This document shows, in pieces, positions 1 through 12,188 of a DNA stretch of 64,000 nt. The DNA comes from Cryptomeria japonica. Taxonomy: Eukaryota; Streptophyta; Pinopsida; Cupressales; Cupressaceae. The stretch covers positions 557,777,136 to 557,841,135 of the forward strand of contig NC_081413.1 of assembly GCF_030272615.1 (NCBI RefSeq), given 5' to 3'. The translations under genes and the position numbers were made by a program. Below the pieces are notes generated by a model. It was not told the DNA's origin, ran no database searches, and saw only the letters and a list, made by a program, of their open reading frames with translations. Each line of letters starts with the position of its first letter. The stretch's first letter is position 1.

Positions 1-655
1 ATAAGGAAAGTCTATTGTGATGACTTATAATTGAAAAAAGGGACATGAAAATCCACCCTTCCCAAAAATGATTATCCTCAAAAAATGTCGATTCACTTTC
101 CAACTCATTTTGATTGAGCCTCTCTACAATACCAAGATTCCAAATCATCGGCGGGAATGCTATGAATTCCTTTTGTGATGTAGTACATTCCTTTAGCTAC
201 ATAATCATTATATAAATTTGTATTTCTTATTTTTAAATTACTTTTCTTGTTGATCCATAGTCCCCTACAAATATTTATTTATTACTTTGCTTGTTGATCT
301 TGCAACCTTTAACTTTCCTAGAGGTCATCCTTTGTGAATAACAATCAGATCATTTAGTTTACATTGTGTTACTCTAATATGAATTATAATCTCCCAATAA
401 GCATCATAATGATTTTCTTGAATGTCATTGGCAAAAATTATTTGGTTTATAGCAACTATCACTCAATTATTTCTAAATTCATTGACTTTTTGTACTCCTT
501 TACCTAAAGAGTGTGCCGCCCTAGTTGATTTAGTTGTCTTTAAAACTCTTCCTAAAAACTCTACTTTATTTAAAATATGATTAAATTAGGAACTATTGCT
601 TTTGAAGCATTGGTTGATTTCACTCTATTGGTAGCCCATTGTAAGGCCTTAGGAA
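1..655 (+). repeat. Truncated third copy of a local repeat (matches 8,054-8,900 and 59,145-59,780)
   Basis: Runs nearly collinear with 8,054-8,900 and 59,145-59,780, with scattered substitutions (about 95% by eye). The match fades after about 655. Its special value is that it lacks the MITE found in the other two copies: GTTGATTTC occurs once at 613-621, whereas the other copies have it on both sides of a 162-bp insert. This is therefore the pre-insertion site. No coding region is visible. Confidence 0.85.
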
Positions 656-1155
656 ATTTGGACCCTTCTCTTGGTTAAATCAATTCAAATGCCTCTTTTA
701 TCCTTTATATTTCCTTAATTACTTATAGTTTAATTTCCATATCCCTTCTTTCAACCTCTTTCATCCCAAAAATTAATGTAATGATCTTTTATTTTTCTAA
801 CTCCTAAATAATTCAATGGGCCAATTCTAAGGAATCATAGTTGAATTAAGGTCAATGGTAAGTTTGGAAACATTTTTCTCATTTCTTTAGATCATGAAAG
901 GCCTTTGCTATAAATTTGTTAGCAATGTCCTTATCTCATATCAAATGTACATATTCTAATTTCATTAATTCTAATACATTCTCCATCGCTTGTCAATTTG
1001 TAAGTGATTCTATATGCACGAAATTTACTTCTTTGATTATACCTTAATCTTTTCCTCAATATGAGCTCTCTTAAAATTTAGAGTTAACTCTTCAACGACC
1101 CTTTCATGCTATCCATTTTTATTAGGACTTACATGTGTTAATCTCAAGTATTACG
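656..1155. other. Unassigned AT-rich stretch
   Basis: No open frame of useful length, terminal repeat or recognisable element. It lies between the repeat copy at the window start and the minisatellite-bearing region. Confidence 0.5.
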
Positions 1156-2000
1156 TGTTGTCATTGATGTCAAAAGGCATGTGTTGGTGGCGCAGGGCAC
1201 AATGAGAAGGCTACATAACATGGTTGACACAAATGATTTGGAATCGAAATAGGTCGACATAGATGCATTATCCCACATTGGCTACTAAAATTTGATCTTA
1301 AGTGTTTTTATTTCCCAATGCATGATTGTTGTAGTGTGACCACAAACTCACATGTTTTTGTCTATCAGCGATGGGTTTGTTCCATACTCATTATGTATCA
1401 AAGAGACTTGAAAATTCTCACTCTAATACAATCATGTCTTGTTGATGTGGACTTCAGTATGACATCAAAGAGACTTAAAGAATCACTTCTCAATGTAAGC
1501 AAGGCACCCCACATCCCTGTGCCCTCTATGACATCATCCCAAAAAGTCTTGTGGGCTGGTAGGAAAGGAAGTAGGGCACCTTCCCAAAAAGTCTCGTGCG
1601 CTGGTAGGAAAGGAAGCAGGGCACCTTGTGCCCTCTGTGACGTCATCCCAAAAAGTCTTGTGGGTTGGTAGGAAAGGAAGCAGGGCACCTTGCATCCCCA
1701 CACCCTCTATGGAATCATCACAAAATGTTTCATAGGATAGCGAGAAAAGGAACAAAGGTATAATTCCTTGTGGGGTGAGTGAAGAAAAACTGCCATTTGA
1801 CCATGGGCCTGGACTAGCACTAAGATGGATGCCATCATGGATGTTGACATAGCCTAGTGGGGTTGAATGAGAAAGAATAAAATGATAGAAGTGATCGACG
1901 TGGTCGTAAAAAAAAATTATGCACACCTAACTAGATCAAACAGTCAAAATCAAAAATTAATTTTATCGATGGCTCTACTTCAATCAGTGTATAACGGTCA
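1156..2000. other. Unassigned segment containing a minisatellite; possible LTR-like start at 1,156
   Basis: Begins with TGTTGTCATTGATGTCAAA, which resembles the start of Copia-type LTRs, but I found no matching end or target-site duplication. Open frames on both strands around 1,318-1,926 coincide with the minisatellite and show no protein family signature, so I do not call a gene. Confidence 0.4.
1514..1690 (+). repeat. Minisatellite, about 3 units of 45-68 bp
   Basis: Three imperfect units share the cores CCCAAAAAGTCT and GGTAGGAAAGGAAG and end in CAGGGCACCTT or TAGGGCACCTT. The middle unit lacks the GTGCCCTCT..GACATCAT portion present in the outer two. A more degraded fourth unit follows to about 1,760. 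Open frames here exist only because the repeat is free of stops. Confidence 0.85.
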
Positions 2001-2333
2001 ACACCTTCTCACTGCACATGACCACAAGGTATAGGAACAAGACCATCAAACAAGAGGATACACACATATTATCAAATAAGTGTTGTAGGTTACCAAACCA
2101 TAACCAACTCTGGAAATATCCATAAACATGAGCTTCAAATGCCTAAAATAGATCATCTTGATAATATTCATGGTTGTCAATCTCATAAATATGCAAAACA
2201 AAGTTAAATCACAAAAGATTCATTATAGCCCCAAATTCATTTCAACAACCTTTATCTCCTCATAAATGATCCCCACAAGATTTTCATGCTAAGAAACTAA
2301 AAATAGATGAAGACCTAGAAACTGTAACCTTAA

Positions 2334-3207
2334 GCTCTAATACCAAATGTTGGAAAATAAATAGGTTCAATACCAAATATTGTGAATACCAATCTCTATC
2401 CAATAAACTAATCAAAGGATGAGATATAAGGCTTGGATAGTTGCAACATAAAAATCTAAAAATCATATGTGAATTTGAAAAATTAAGTTTCCTTAATTTT
2501 GGATAACCAAGATTAGATCCTTTTTTTTTTAATGATGCCAAAAATTAGCCTATAAACCAGGCTTAATAAACCTTTCTTAATATGAACTTCTAACAGTAAC
2601 AAATAATGATTAAAAAATCAACATAATATGACAAAAATAAAGCATAAATCAACAACATAATATCCACACGTATCATAGGATTTACATGGAGAAACCCTTG
2701 CGATAAAAAACTCCACCGAGGATGGAGGAAAAACCTGCATTATCAACAATAAAAATGTTTACAATACAATCAATTCCATTCCCCTCTTTTCCTCCACCAT
2801 AGTATCACCTATGTATGGAGCAAGCTCCTTATGAATCTCATTTGTCCTTTGTTCCTATAGAGAAATCTACATTCAGTTGTTACACATATTCTACACCCAA
2901 ATAAAGATGCCCAAATAGGATTCTTCATTCCTCACGACCACAACCCTTGGAATTCCTCCATGAAACTCAAAAAAATATTGGTTTATCTTCCAATACTTTT
3001 CCTCCAACTTAGGCACCCATACTTGCAGGATAAACATTACGCTAAATGTAATAAATGACTAGATACCAAGAGATACATGTTTCTTCTTCCATGATCCCAC
3101 TTGGAGAAGCTCGTAGGTCACTCTTTTCCCACTTCCTTATGCCATTAAATATCTTATTCTAGATGTCCACAAGTAGGAAAAATGATATTAGACAACCCAA
3201 TTTTACC
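2334..3207 (-). mobile_element. 5' LTR fragment with primer-binding site (copy A)
   Basis: On the minus strand a tRNA-iMet-type primer-binding site (TGGTATTAGAGC, 2,334-2,345) sits two bases inside an LTR edge (TG at 2,348). The LTR body to about 3,207 matches 22,575-23,476 and, more distantly, 16,673-17,580. The remaining LTR end, which the copy at 16,673-17,762 has, is missing. About 36 bp present in B near 23,128 are deleted here near 2,895. Sequence 2,001-2,333 corresponds to internal DNA of the same element. Confidence 0.7.
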
Positions 3208-4626
3208 TTCTATCATCTACCATTTACTATCTTTGCTTGATTATAGACTCAAATTTGTAATCTAATTGACTTTAACAAACATCTAACTAAAAAACAATAA
3301 GTGTCCCCTCATTCCTACAAACCAAGAAGAGGATTATTTTTCCAAGTGACACAAAACAATGAGAGTTATATTAAAATTTATCACCTAACTAATTGGAAAA
3401 GAGTTTAGTTGTAACTCTTTTATTACAAAATTTATTTTATTGTTGTGCAAAAACATATGACAAAATGCATCAACAAAAAGTGGAATGATTAATAATTGAA
3501 CTGTTCACAAATTCCTCAACCTCTAGCTTCTAACTTGCCACTTTTTATTCAATCAACTTTTGTTACATACAACTCCTTCATTATGGAAAATTTCTTAAAA
3601 AAGAAATTGGGTATCTTTCCCATTCATTTCATCTTTCCAGATCATTTAAAAAAAATAAAATTTCATTAAGAAACAAGGAAGATATGTCCATTTTATTGAA
3701 ACTAGTTTTTGAATTTTTCTATCCACTTCTAGTAGTGGATACATGTTTATAACTTTGAACTTGTTTTTCTTCTTTTCAGTTGCATGAATGAATCAATCCT
3801 TCCAAAAACAAGTTAATCCTTCCACAAATACTCAACATTTAATTACTACTATTCACTGTAATATATACCATAATTTAGCATTAACTAACTAAATATACAA
3901 ATGTTTCTCAACCATCATTAATCATAGTCAATGATTCATGGAATTAAGGTAGAATGGAATTGTAAACATGGTGTTGATGTTAGCAAAATGGTGTCTCAAC
4001 CTTGCATATATGCATAAGGTTACTATTTTTAGTAAGTTTTCATTTAAGCATGGGTTGGCCTAAAATTTTCTCAAAGCTTCAAATTGGCTAGATAAGCATG
4101 TTGGCAAATTTTTGTTGCAAGAACAAATCTATATTTGAAGATTTTAATGTTTCAAACAAATTGTCAATCAGACACCCGACGCAAATATTATTGCCCCAAA
4201 ACTTGGGTCTCATGAAATAGAAAATATAAAAAAATGCATTGGACACATATAAAATGAGCTACAAAAGGGAGCTAAACATTTTGATGTGTGTTTTGGCACA
4301 TCATAGGGCATCTAGGATTGGAGATAAGATGGGTTCCACTTTATTGGATGGTTTTAGCCCATGGTTTTGTAATATCGTTTGATGGTTACATGTATTGTAT
4401 TTTCTATATGTGAGGTGCATAAGATGGAGGGTGGGTGTAAGAGTCTTATAGCTATTGAGTTACCTTTGAATCTCTAGTTGGTGATACTTTTGTGAAAAAC
4501 TTGTTCTACAAATATATTGTAATCTATTATTGATTTCAAGAAATAAGGAAAGTGTGCATGAACAAGAGAGAGATATAGAGATAGATATAAAAACTGAGAA
4601 AGATATATATAAATAGGATAGAGAAG
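3208..4626. other. Non-coding duplicated sequence with the CACTA empty site
   Basis: No coding potential is visible. Bases 4,014-4,016 (ATA, in the context TGCATAAGGTT) are the undisturbed target of the CACTA transposon that interrupts the paired sequence in copy B. Confidence 0.8.

Positions 4627-4720
<94 letters not shown>
4627..4720 (+). repeat. Compound microsatellite (TA)12(GA)35
   Basis: An uninterrupted TA run at 4,627-4,650 is followed directly by a GA run at 4,651-4,720. The paired locus at 54,798-54,857 has a similar TA run but only about 15 GA units, so the array changed length after duplication. Ser/Leu/Tyr-rich open frames across it are artefacts of the repeat. Confidence 0.97.
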
Positions 4721-4724
<4 letters not shown>

Positions 4725-4736
4725 CTGAGGATATAT

Positions 4737-7700
4737 AGACATGGGATAGAGATAGCGATGGAGATAATATTCAAATGACATGCTACCCTAAGCATAACTC
4801 CTTAAGGACACATGTTATCCTTAAATTATTAACATTAAATGCCTAATCAAAAGTTAGTTTCTCTTTCTTTCTATCTTGATCTAGACTTTTAATTTAGATT
4901 TTAATTTTATTATATAAATTAAAATTAAAATTCAACTATAATCATTTCATAATAAATAAAATTCTAATAAGACAAAAATTATAGATTAAATAAATATAAT
5001 CTTTTCATTATTATTTGTAATTGCATTAGAATACATAAATAATTAAAATAAAATATGAACTTAATGAATATCAATCCTTAATAGAAGAATAAGGAGAAAA
5101 AGAATTAGAGTAAATTAAAAAATAAGATAGAATATCCTAACAAAAGAAGAAAAGATTGTAGATGTCTAAATTTTATTAATTTAAGCCTCTCCATATAATT
5201 ATTAGTTTAATTTTGTGAGTCCCTTTCTTCTTAAAATTAATTAAATCAAATTTAATTAATTTTATCACTATAGTTAATTGATTATTCCTCATTCTTCTAA
5301 AGTCATCTCAATCATTATTTCTTCTAAATCTCTATTGGTTAATTAATTTCAATTAACTAAGCTAATCATGTGATTCCTACAAATCACCCTTTCTAATTCT
5401 ATCATCTAGCCTGATTAATTCTTTCTTAATCACGCTTATCATTATTCTCTAATTTTATATTCCTCCACTCATTTTCTCTCCTCATGTCACATCCTCCTAA
5501 CTTTCCCACTTGCATTCTAATCACTCATTAAGCCACCTAATCAATCTCCTTAATCATTTGCACATCCCTAATCACCTTTTCCATAAATGGCTTTCCCATC
5601 TCATCCTCCAATCTTAAATGCTACCCACCTTGATCCTTTCAAAGAAATTCAAATTCTTTAAATCTCCCTATGTATCCTCTTCCCAAAGAATTTTTAATTC
5701 CTTTTCTCATTTAGTATTATCACACATCCTCTTATTTTGGGATTTTTAATTCCTCTCCCCTTTCTCTCCACTTCCATCATATTCTTATGCTGTCCATTTG
5801 ATCACATACTTCCATCGTATTCTTATGTTGTCCATTTGATCCCTTAATCCACCTTTCAAGTAATTTCATGATGTCTATTTGCAATCCATTCCATCCATCA
5901 CACCCTCATAATGCCAAAATCATGTCATAGCAAATCTCTCATCCATTACTCTTAGTCAATATCCCTCATCTAATCTTGTTGTGTAGTGGAGAGAAATCCC
6001 TCATCTCAAATCAAGTCGAGCACTTGGACGCACTTCCACTTCATCAAGCTCAATTAGAGGAAGGAGCACAAAATTTAGGTTGTTTGTGTTTATTTGAATG
6101 GTATTTTATGTTTTCTCATGATTTGTGCAACTAACCATTAGCTTAGATTTTAGGCTTCTTTAAATATTAAAATATATTTTTATAAAAGAAAATAGTAATA
6201 GAAGATAGATTTTAATTCAAAATATAATCTTTCTACATTAAGACAAATAATTATGAATTAAATTAATATTAATATTTTAATTGTTATCTGTAATTTCATA
6301 AAAAAGACATAAATAATTAAAATAAATTTTAAACTCAATGAAAAATTAATCTTAAAAAGAAAAAGAATAATTAGAATAAAGCTAATTATTTTTGTAATGA
6401 TTTTCCTTTTTGAACTTAATAAAAAAAGATAGAATATTCTAATAATATGAAAAAATATTCTTATCAAAAGAAGATAATAATAAAAGATAAACTTTTTCTT
6501 ATATGCACATTATTTTTCTAATTAATAATATTAAAATACATAATTTTTAATATTTAGTCATATAAGATTTTATTTTTTAAATTAATATAAATTTAAGTAT
6601 ATGGTTGACATTAATTCTATCATCCTGCATCCTTCTCAACTCTCAACCATTGATTCCAAAAAGAAATCGCCCATTTCAAATAAAGAATGCCACCAACATA
6701 AATATGCTTGTCATCTTTCTCATGTGGATTTTTTCCCAAAATATTATTTCCAAATAGCTTTGTTGTCATACTACGATATATTTTTTTTTTTTATATTTAT
6801 ATTAAATGTGTAATTATATAATATTATACATTGCAAGTGCCTATAAAAATTCTTAGCAATTTGATTTCACCTTGTATCTGAAACAAAGAGGTACAATGTT
6901 CTTCAATATACTCATCCTTACCATTTTTATTGGACATGTGATCAAATTACACTACATTATTAAGTTTTTGAATTAGGGTATCAAGAGTGAAATTAGGGAT
7001 GTTATTTGGTGGGAGTGTGACAAATAACAAATGGATTATTTAGAGAGTGAAGAATGTGGGAAGCAGATAAAAAGTGGTAGTAATAATGGAAGGAAAAGAT
7101 AAATTCGTGAATTTAGTAGGATTGTATAAAAACATGATACTAGTAGGTGAATGCAATGGCTTGAACTATATATCTTGATTTATTTAATTTCACATTGATC
7201 AAAAGCATAAAAACCTTGGCATTTTTTGATCATCAAGATCTTAACAAAGGTATTGCAATAATAAAGTAACCAACTTTGGTCATGTGATAGTTATTAGTCC
7301 CTTTTAATATGAATTTCACCACCTTTGGTTAGTACAACACCTCATTAACGTCTTAAACATAATTCAATAATGTAAAAGCGCATTCAAATAATAACATATA
7401 ACTTTTAAACATTCAATACATAAATATAAGATTAAACCATACACTTCAATGATAAAATTAGTAGAAAAAGAAGGATATATATATAACATTGTAAATTTTT
7501 TTTTAACCTACGAGCATCCAAAATGACATTCCTTTCAATTTTAAGATCTACATTGAAATTTTTCACAAATTGAAATTCTAGAAACCACCACAAAAACTAA
7601 AAATATTTACAAATTATTCAGCACTACAATAATCCCTAATCCCTAGATAAAAGTGCTTGCATCGATAGAATATTTTTTATAATAAAAAATTCTATCAAAA

Positions 7701-8683
7701 TATTTGTATTCATTGAATAGAAAGATGAATATATGTTCAATCTAAAGATAAATGTATTTGATTTCATAAATTGGTAACCTTCTTCACTACTCAACACCTC
7801 CTTAAATAGACTTTTGAGGGAATATGATTTTTTCCCTTTTCACTCTAATACTTAATTTTAAAAGTGTTTAGAAATGCTCTTTAAGTAAACACTAATTTTT
7901 GCCTTAATTCATAATGCCATTTTATAAGTTTTTACTAATAAAACATAAGTTGTCTTTTATAAATGTAACATAAAGTTACTATTTAGATTCCTTAAGTTAA
8001 ATTAGTAAATTATTTCTCTTACATTACCACTAATAGCCTACAAGAAATACAATAATAAGGAAAGTCTATTGTGATAACTTATAATTGAAAAAAGGGACAT
8101 GAAAATCCACCCTTCCCAAAAATGATTCTCCTAAAAAAATGCCGAGTCACTTTCCAACTCATTTTGATTGAGCCTCTCTACAATACCAAGATTCCAAATC
8201 ATCAGTGGGAATGTTATGAATTTCTTTTGTGATGTAGTACATTCCTTTAACTACATAATCATTATATAAATTTGTATTTCTTATTTCTAAATTACTTTGC
8301 TAGTTGATCCATAATCCCCTACAAATGTTTATTAGTTGTGCCCAATTTTTGATCTTGCGACCTCTAACTTTCCTAGAGGTCATCCTTTGTGAACGCCAAT
8401 CACATCATTTAGTTTCCATTGTGTTACTCTAAGATGAATTATAATCTCCCAATAAGCATCATAATGATTTTCTTGAATGTCATTGGCAAAAATTATTTGG
8501 TTTATAACAACTATCACTCAATTATTTCTTAATTCATTAAATTTGTGTACTCCTTTACCCAAAGCATAGTACTCCCCTAAAGAGTGTTACCCTAGTTGAT
8601 TTAGTTGTCTTTAAAACCCTTCCTAAAAACTCTACTTTATTTAAAATATGATTAAATTAGGAACTATTGCTTTTGAAGCATTG
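4737..8683. other. AT-rich non-coding block of the duplication
   Basis: Very AT-rich, with long runs of A and T and many stops in all frames. No gene is recognised; a 70-codon frame at 6,601 is also open in copy B (57,693) but has no known signature and lies in low-complexity DNA. Identity to copy B rises sharply at about 6,360, from the mid-nineties to about 99% by eye. The part from 8,054 is the repeat also found at the window start. Confidence 0.7.
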
Positions 8684-8692
8684 GTTGATTTC

Positions 8693-8854
8693 GGCTGAAG
8701 CTATTTTGGCTCCTAAACAAACCGTCAGTACAAAGTGATAGCGACGTGTTGGTCAATCGTAGCCGTTTATTGCAAAATCGACGGTGTAAAATGTGCGACT
8801 AACACGATGTTAGTCAATCCGTATTGCCATTTTAAAGCCAGAATAGACGTGTCC
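8693..8854 (+). mobile_element. Mutator-like MITE, 162 bp, 9-bp TSD (copy A)
   Basis: Flanked by direct repeats of GTTGATTTC (8,684-8,692 and 8,855-8,863). The homologous site at 613-621 has the sequence once, which proves insertion. The ends are imperfect inverted repeats: GGCTGAAGCTATTTTGGCTC on the left and, in reverse complement, GGACACGTCTATTCTGGCTT on the right. A 9-bp duplication with GG..CC ends is typical of Mutator-like elements. No coding capacity. Relatives lie at 59,572-59,733 (same insertion, duplicated) and 56,017-56,179 (independent insertion, opposite orientation). Confidence 0.9.
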
Positions 8855-8863
8855 GTTGATTTC

Positions 8864-9640
8864 ACTCTAGTGGTAGCCCAATGGAAGGCCTTAGGAAATT
8901 ATTGTGACCCCAATCCGTCTCTGTCCACCCACCAAAAATTTCAAAAACCTACCTTTCTAATGTTGAATAATAGCCATGATAGTGAATTGTTTGATGAGAA
9001 AACGAAATGTTAGAATCCAATGCTAAAATCAAATCCCGTTCTTCGCAGAATTCAGTTTTCTCCCCATGTGAAACGATTGACCCAAAACTTAAAATTGATG
9101 AAGATCCAGTGCAGATTGCTCAAATTTCCACCACCCGCCGACTTTCCTATCCATTTTCTTTAGCGTGCGAGGAACACTCATTTCCAGCGTAGGCTTTGCT
9201 ATGCAATAGACCTTTTCATAAAAATGCAAAACCATAACGTCATCCTTTGGCAATGTTGACAATCCATTTGATGGAGATACAACATCAAGAGTTGTATCAA
9301 ATATTAACTAAGAAGGGTATCACTTAGGGGAAGATTGTAATGAGTTCATTAATGGAGATGCCAATGTCACAAAGTATATTCCAATGTCACAAAGTATATT
9401 CCAAGAGACGTTTAGGGTATCTAAAATGAGTTAATTGATTTGGACGACAATGTCAAGATGTTGTTTAAGTGCATGAGGGGGGAAATTTTTTTAAAAATAA
9501 ATAAAAAAGGAGGCGCTAGTGGGATATGACAAGGAATTTTAAACTTGATTTTGTGTCAAAATACCCATGTTCAAAGATCCAATGGAGAATGAAAACAAAG
9601 ATAAACCTCTAATAGAATGCAAGTGTAAGATTTGTAGTTG
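8864..9640 (+). other. Unrecognised sequence between MITE and Copia element
   Basis: A 92-codon frame starts inside the MITE at 8,735 and runs to 9,013. A short overlapping frame follows. The equivalent in copy B (59,686-60,294) is arranged differently, with a duplicated unit. The last bases before the Copia element read, in one frame, as a short Cys-containing stretch (ECKCKICSWK) reminiscent of a zinc finger that the Copia insertion would have cut. I cannot assign a family. Two 19-bp direct repeats (CCAATGTCACAAAGTATAT) lie at about 9,362 and 9,382. Confidence 0.4.
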
Positions 9641-9645
9641 GAAAT

Positions 9646-10191
9646 TGTTAGATTCTGCAAGATGCGAGAACTGGGCCAGGATCTGATGTCGGTCGTAGAT
9701 CACATGCAAATCCAAACAACAAATGATTAAAGATCAAAATAGCCAAATGAAGATAAATCTAATATGAGAGAAAAAATAGAGACAAAATAGAATTTTGGAG
9801 AAGACTCTCACCGAGCAATCATTGAACTAGTGAAGGTGAGAGTATAATGCTTATTATATATAAAAATAAAATCATACACTTCCAAGGGGTGCATTAACTC
9901 CTATTCCCCATAAAAAGTAGAAGGTTTTACCTTCTTGGTAAATGCTAGGACATGTGGCATAACATCCTTACATGAAGGCGAGAAAGGAGTTGAGAAAGTT
10001 GGCACATAAGGCCAAAAGAGGGTGTGTAACTCAAATACCCATGTGAGGTGGAGAGTTACACATGTAGCTGAAGTATTTTGCCACGTGTCCTCATATTAAC
10101 CACTCCTAATAACCTAAGCAAGCTTAATAAAATATGTGTAGGAAAAATAAATAATCCCTAACATAAGGAAAATAAAAACCCTACACTAACA
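9646..10191 (-). repeat. Copia copy A, 3' LTR (546 bp)
   Basis: Starts TGTTAGATTCTGCAAG and ends CCTACACTAACA on the plus strand, matching 15,227-15,860. A candidate TATA box on the minus strand lies near 9,850-9,862 (TTATATATAATAAG). It lacks an 88-bp block of the other LTR. In the longer LTR the block is bounded by the direct repeat AAAAGAGGGTG, so loss by recombination between short repeats or gain by local duplication would both fit. Confidence 0.95.
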
Positions 10192-10200
10192 CCCCCCCTT
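10192..10200 (-). other. Polypurine tract of Copia copy A
   Basis: On the minus strand AAGGGGGGG abuts the 3' LTR directly, as expected for the plus-strand primer of reverse transcription. A second, longer purine run (12 G on the minus strand, 10,275-10,286) lies about 75 bp upstream. Confidence 0.85.
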
Positions 10201-10319
10201 AAGCATAGCTTAGGTGGGTGAAAAGATGGGTCCCGACGAATGAGGCCATGTTAGGTACCCATGTACATAGATATCCCCCCCCCCCCTTAAATAGAGAGAG
10301 AAAGAATGAAGGACTAAGA

Positions 10320-11957
10320 AGCCCATCCTGAAGTAGACACCTGTTGCATCCCAAGCAAAGCTCGCAAATGAAGGAACTTGCTTTCGGTGAAGGGTTTGGT
10401 GAAGATTTCTACAGTCTGCTCCAATGTAGAATAATACTTAAGATGAATGATGCCTTCCTGAATCAACTCTTGAATGTAGTGCATGTGTATCTCAATGTGT
10501 TTCGTCCTCTGGTGATAACCTGGATTTCTTGAGATATGTATAGCACCCTGATTATCACAAAAGATGATGGTAGGCTTTCTAACTGGAATTCTAAACTTAG
10601 TGAGAATATTTTGAAGCCAAATAGCCTCAGTGGTGGCATTAACTGCTCGTCGATGCTTAACCTATGTCAATGAAAGAACAATTGCACATTACTTCTTTCT
10701 TGATCAACAAACTAGACCAGAATCAAGTGAGAAGAAATACCTTGAAGTAGACTTGCGATCCTGAGAATCACTTACCCAATCTGAATCTATATATCTGACC
10801 AAATCAATATCCATGCCTACTGCATACTGAATTCCATAATTGTGAGTACCCTGAATGTAGTAGAGAATCCAATTAGCTACTTTCTAATGCAACTCATGTG
10901 GCTTCTGCATGAATCTAGAGACCATGCAAACAACATATGAAATATCGGGTCTCTTATGAGTCAAGTAGATGAGGCTCCCAACAAGCTATTGGTATAAAGT
11001 TCCATCAACCAAGGGTGAAGAGCACTTAGCCTCAAGTTTGACCCTTGACAAAAATGGAGTAGGTGCAGGCTTACAATCAACCATGCAAAATCTGGAGAGC
11101 ATAGCAAGTCCATACTTTTGTTGTCCAAGGAAGATACCCAAAGATGACTGAGTGATCTTAATCCCCAAGAAGTAATACAAAAGACCCAAGTCTGACATCA
11201 GAAATCTATCATGTAGAGAAGTTTTCACTGCCTTGATGGTCGATGAGTGACTCCCTGTGATCAACAAGTCATCAACATAGAGAACTAGAAATGTGGAGTA
11301 TCATCCTGTTGGAGAATGTATACATTTGGATCATAATGGTACCGAGTGAAACCAATTGTCAGAAGGAAGGAGTCCATATTGGCATACCAACCTCGAGGAG
11401 CATGTTTAAGGCCATAGAGAGACTTTTGAAGTTGACACACAAGTGAAGGATCCTAAACAAACCCCTGTGGCTGCTCCATGCAGATTTCCTCCTAAAGGTC
11501 ACCATGAAGAAACACACTCTTCACATCCATCTGATTAACTTCCCAACGATGAGTTACAGCTATAGCAAGGACAAGTCAGATGGAATTCATCTTAGCAACT
11601 AGAGAAAAAGTCTTAGTAATCAACCCCTGGAACTTGGGAAAAACCTTTTGCTACCAACCAAGCTTTATACTTATCAACTGATCCATCTGCTGCAAATCTT
11701 GTTTGATAGATCCACTTGCATCAGACAAGTTTCCTTCCCTTAGGAAGAGGAACTAAATCCCATGTGTGATTCCTTCCCAAGGAATTAAACTCTTCTTGCA
11801 TTGCAGCATCCCACTTGGGAACACCTGAGGCTTCTCAAAAAGACTGTGGATCAGAAGCTGAAGCAATGAAGAGATGTGGAGCTTGTTGAAATTGTGACCT
11901 AGTTCTTCTAGCATCTGATGGATCACCAAGCCTATCTCCTACTGACTCAAATTTTTG
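10320..11957 (-). pseudogene. Copia pol, reverse transcriptase and RNase H part (decayed)
   Basis: On the minus strand the reverse transcriptase starts near 11,860 with the conserved region around AAMQEEFNSL and CKWIYQTRFAADGSVDKYKA. The catalytic YVDDLLITG box lies at about 11,263-11,289. It is followed by FLGIKI and by LVGSLIYLTHKRPDISY near 10,945-10,990. The RNase H part follows, with KSTSRYFFSL, ATTEAIWL and TKHIEMHMHYIQE, to about 10,350. It is not functional: there are frame changes at about 11,300-11,640, a TAG before LVGSL where Copia proteins have Gln, and stops at positions usually occupied by Trp or Gln near 10,690-10,720 and 10,900. The enzyme would have copied element RNA in cytoplasmic virus-like particles. 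Confidence 0.93.
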
Positions 11958-12167
11958 TTAAGCCCAAAGAGGCACTGAGGCTAGAGAGTCTGGTGGAGAA
12001 TCATCAACCTCTGAATGATGACTATGAGAATAATGTGAATCCTCATCATCACTGTCGCCATATGAAGTGGAGGAAGAAGACTCATGAGGATTAGGAGGAT
12101 TAAGATCTTGAAAAGAACTGTCATCATGATGCAATTTCTCCAATGTGATAGTGGATGGAGAAGTCAT
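11958..12167 (-). pseudogene. Copia pol linker between integrase and reverse transcriptase
   Basis: An acidic, Ser/His/Asp-rich stretch of 69 codons with no stop on the minus strand (for example SSSTSYGDSDDEDSH). It occupies the variable linker that joins integrase to reverse transcriptase in Copia polyproteins. It is part of the broken pol frame, not a gene of its own. The copy at 63,031-63,240 encodes the same residues. Confidence 0.75.
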
Positions 12168-12188
12168 ATGAGAAGAATTAGAAGAACT

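Noticed and set aside
1318-1926. Three overlapping frames of 101-130 codons on both strands
   Set aside because: They overlap a minisatellite and lack any known motif; open frames on both strands at once argue against coding.
1156-2002. Possible solo LTR starting TGTTGTCATTGATGTC
   Set aside because: No matching CA end with a target-site duplicate could be found near 2,002.
4460-4795. Open frames rich in Ser/Leu and Tyr/Ile on the minus strand (also 54,602-54,925)
   Set aside because: They are translations of the TA/GA microsatellite and its flanks; length changes between copies follow the repeat, not a protein.
6601-6813. A 70-codon frame conserved in copy B (57,693-57,905)
   Set aside because: Conservation is explained by the recent duplication (about 99% identity over all this DNA), and the frame has no recognisable features.
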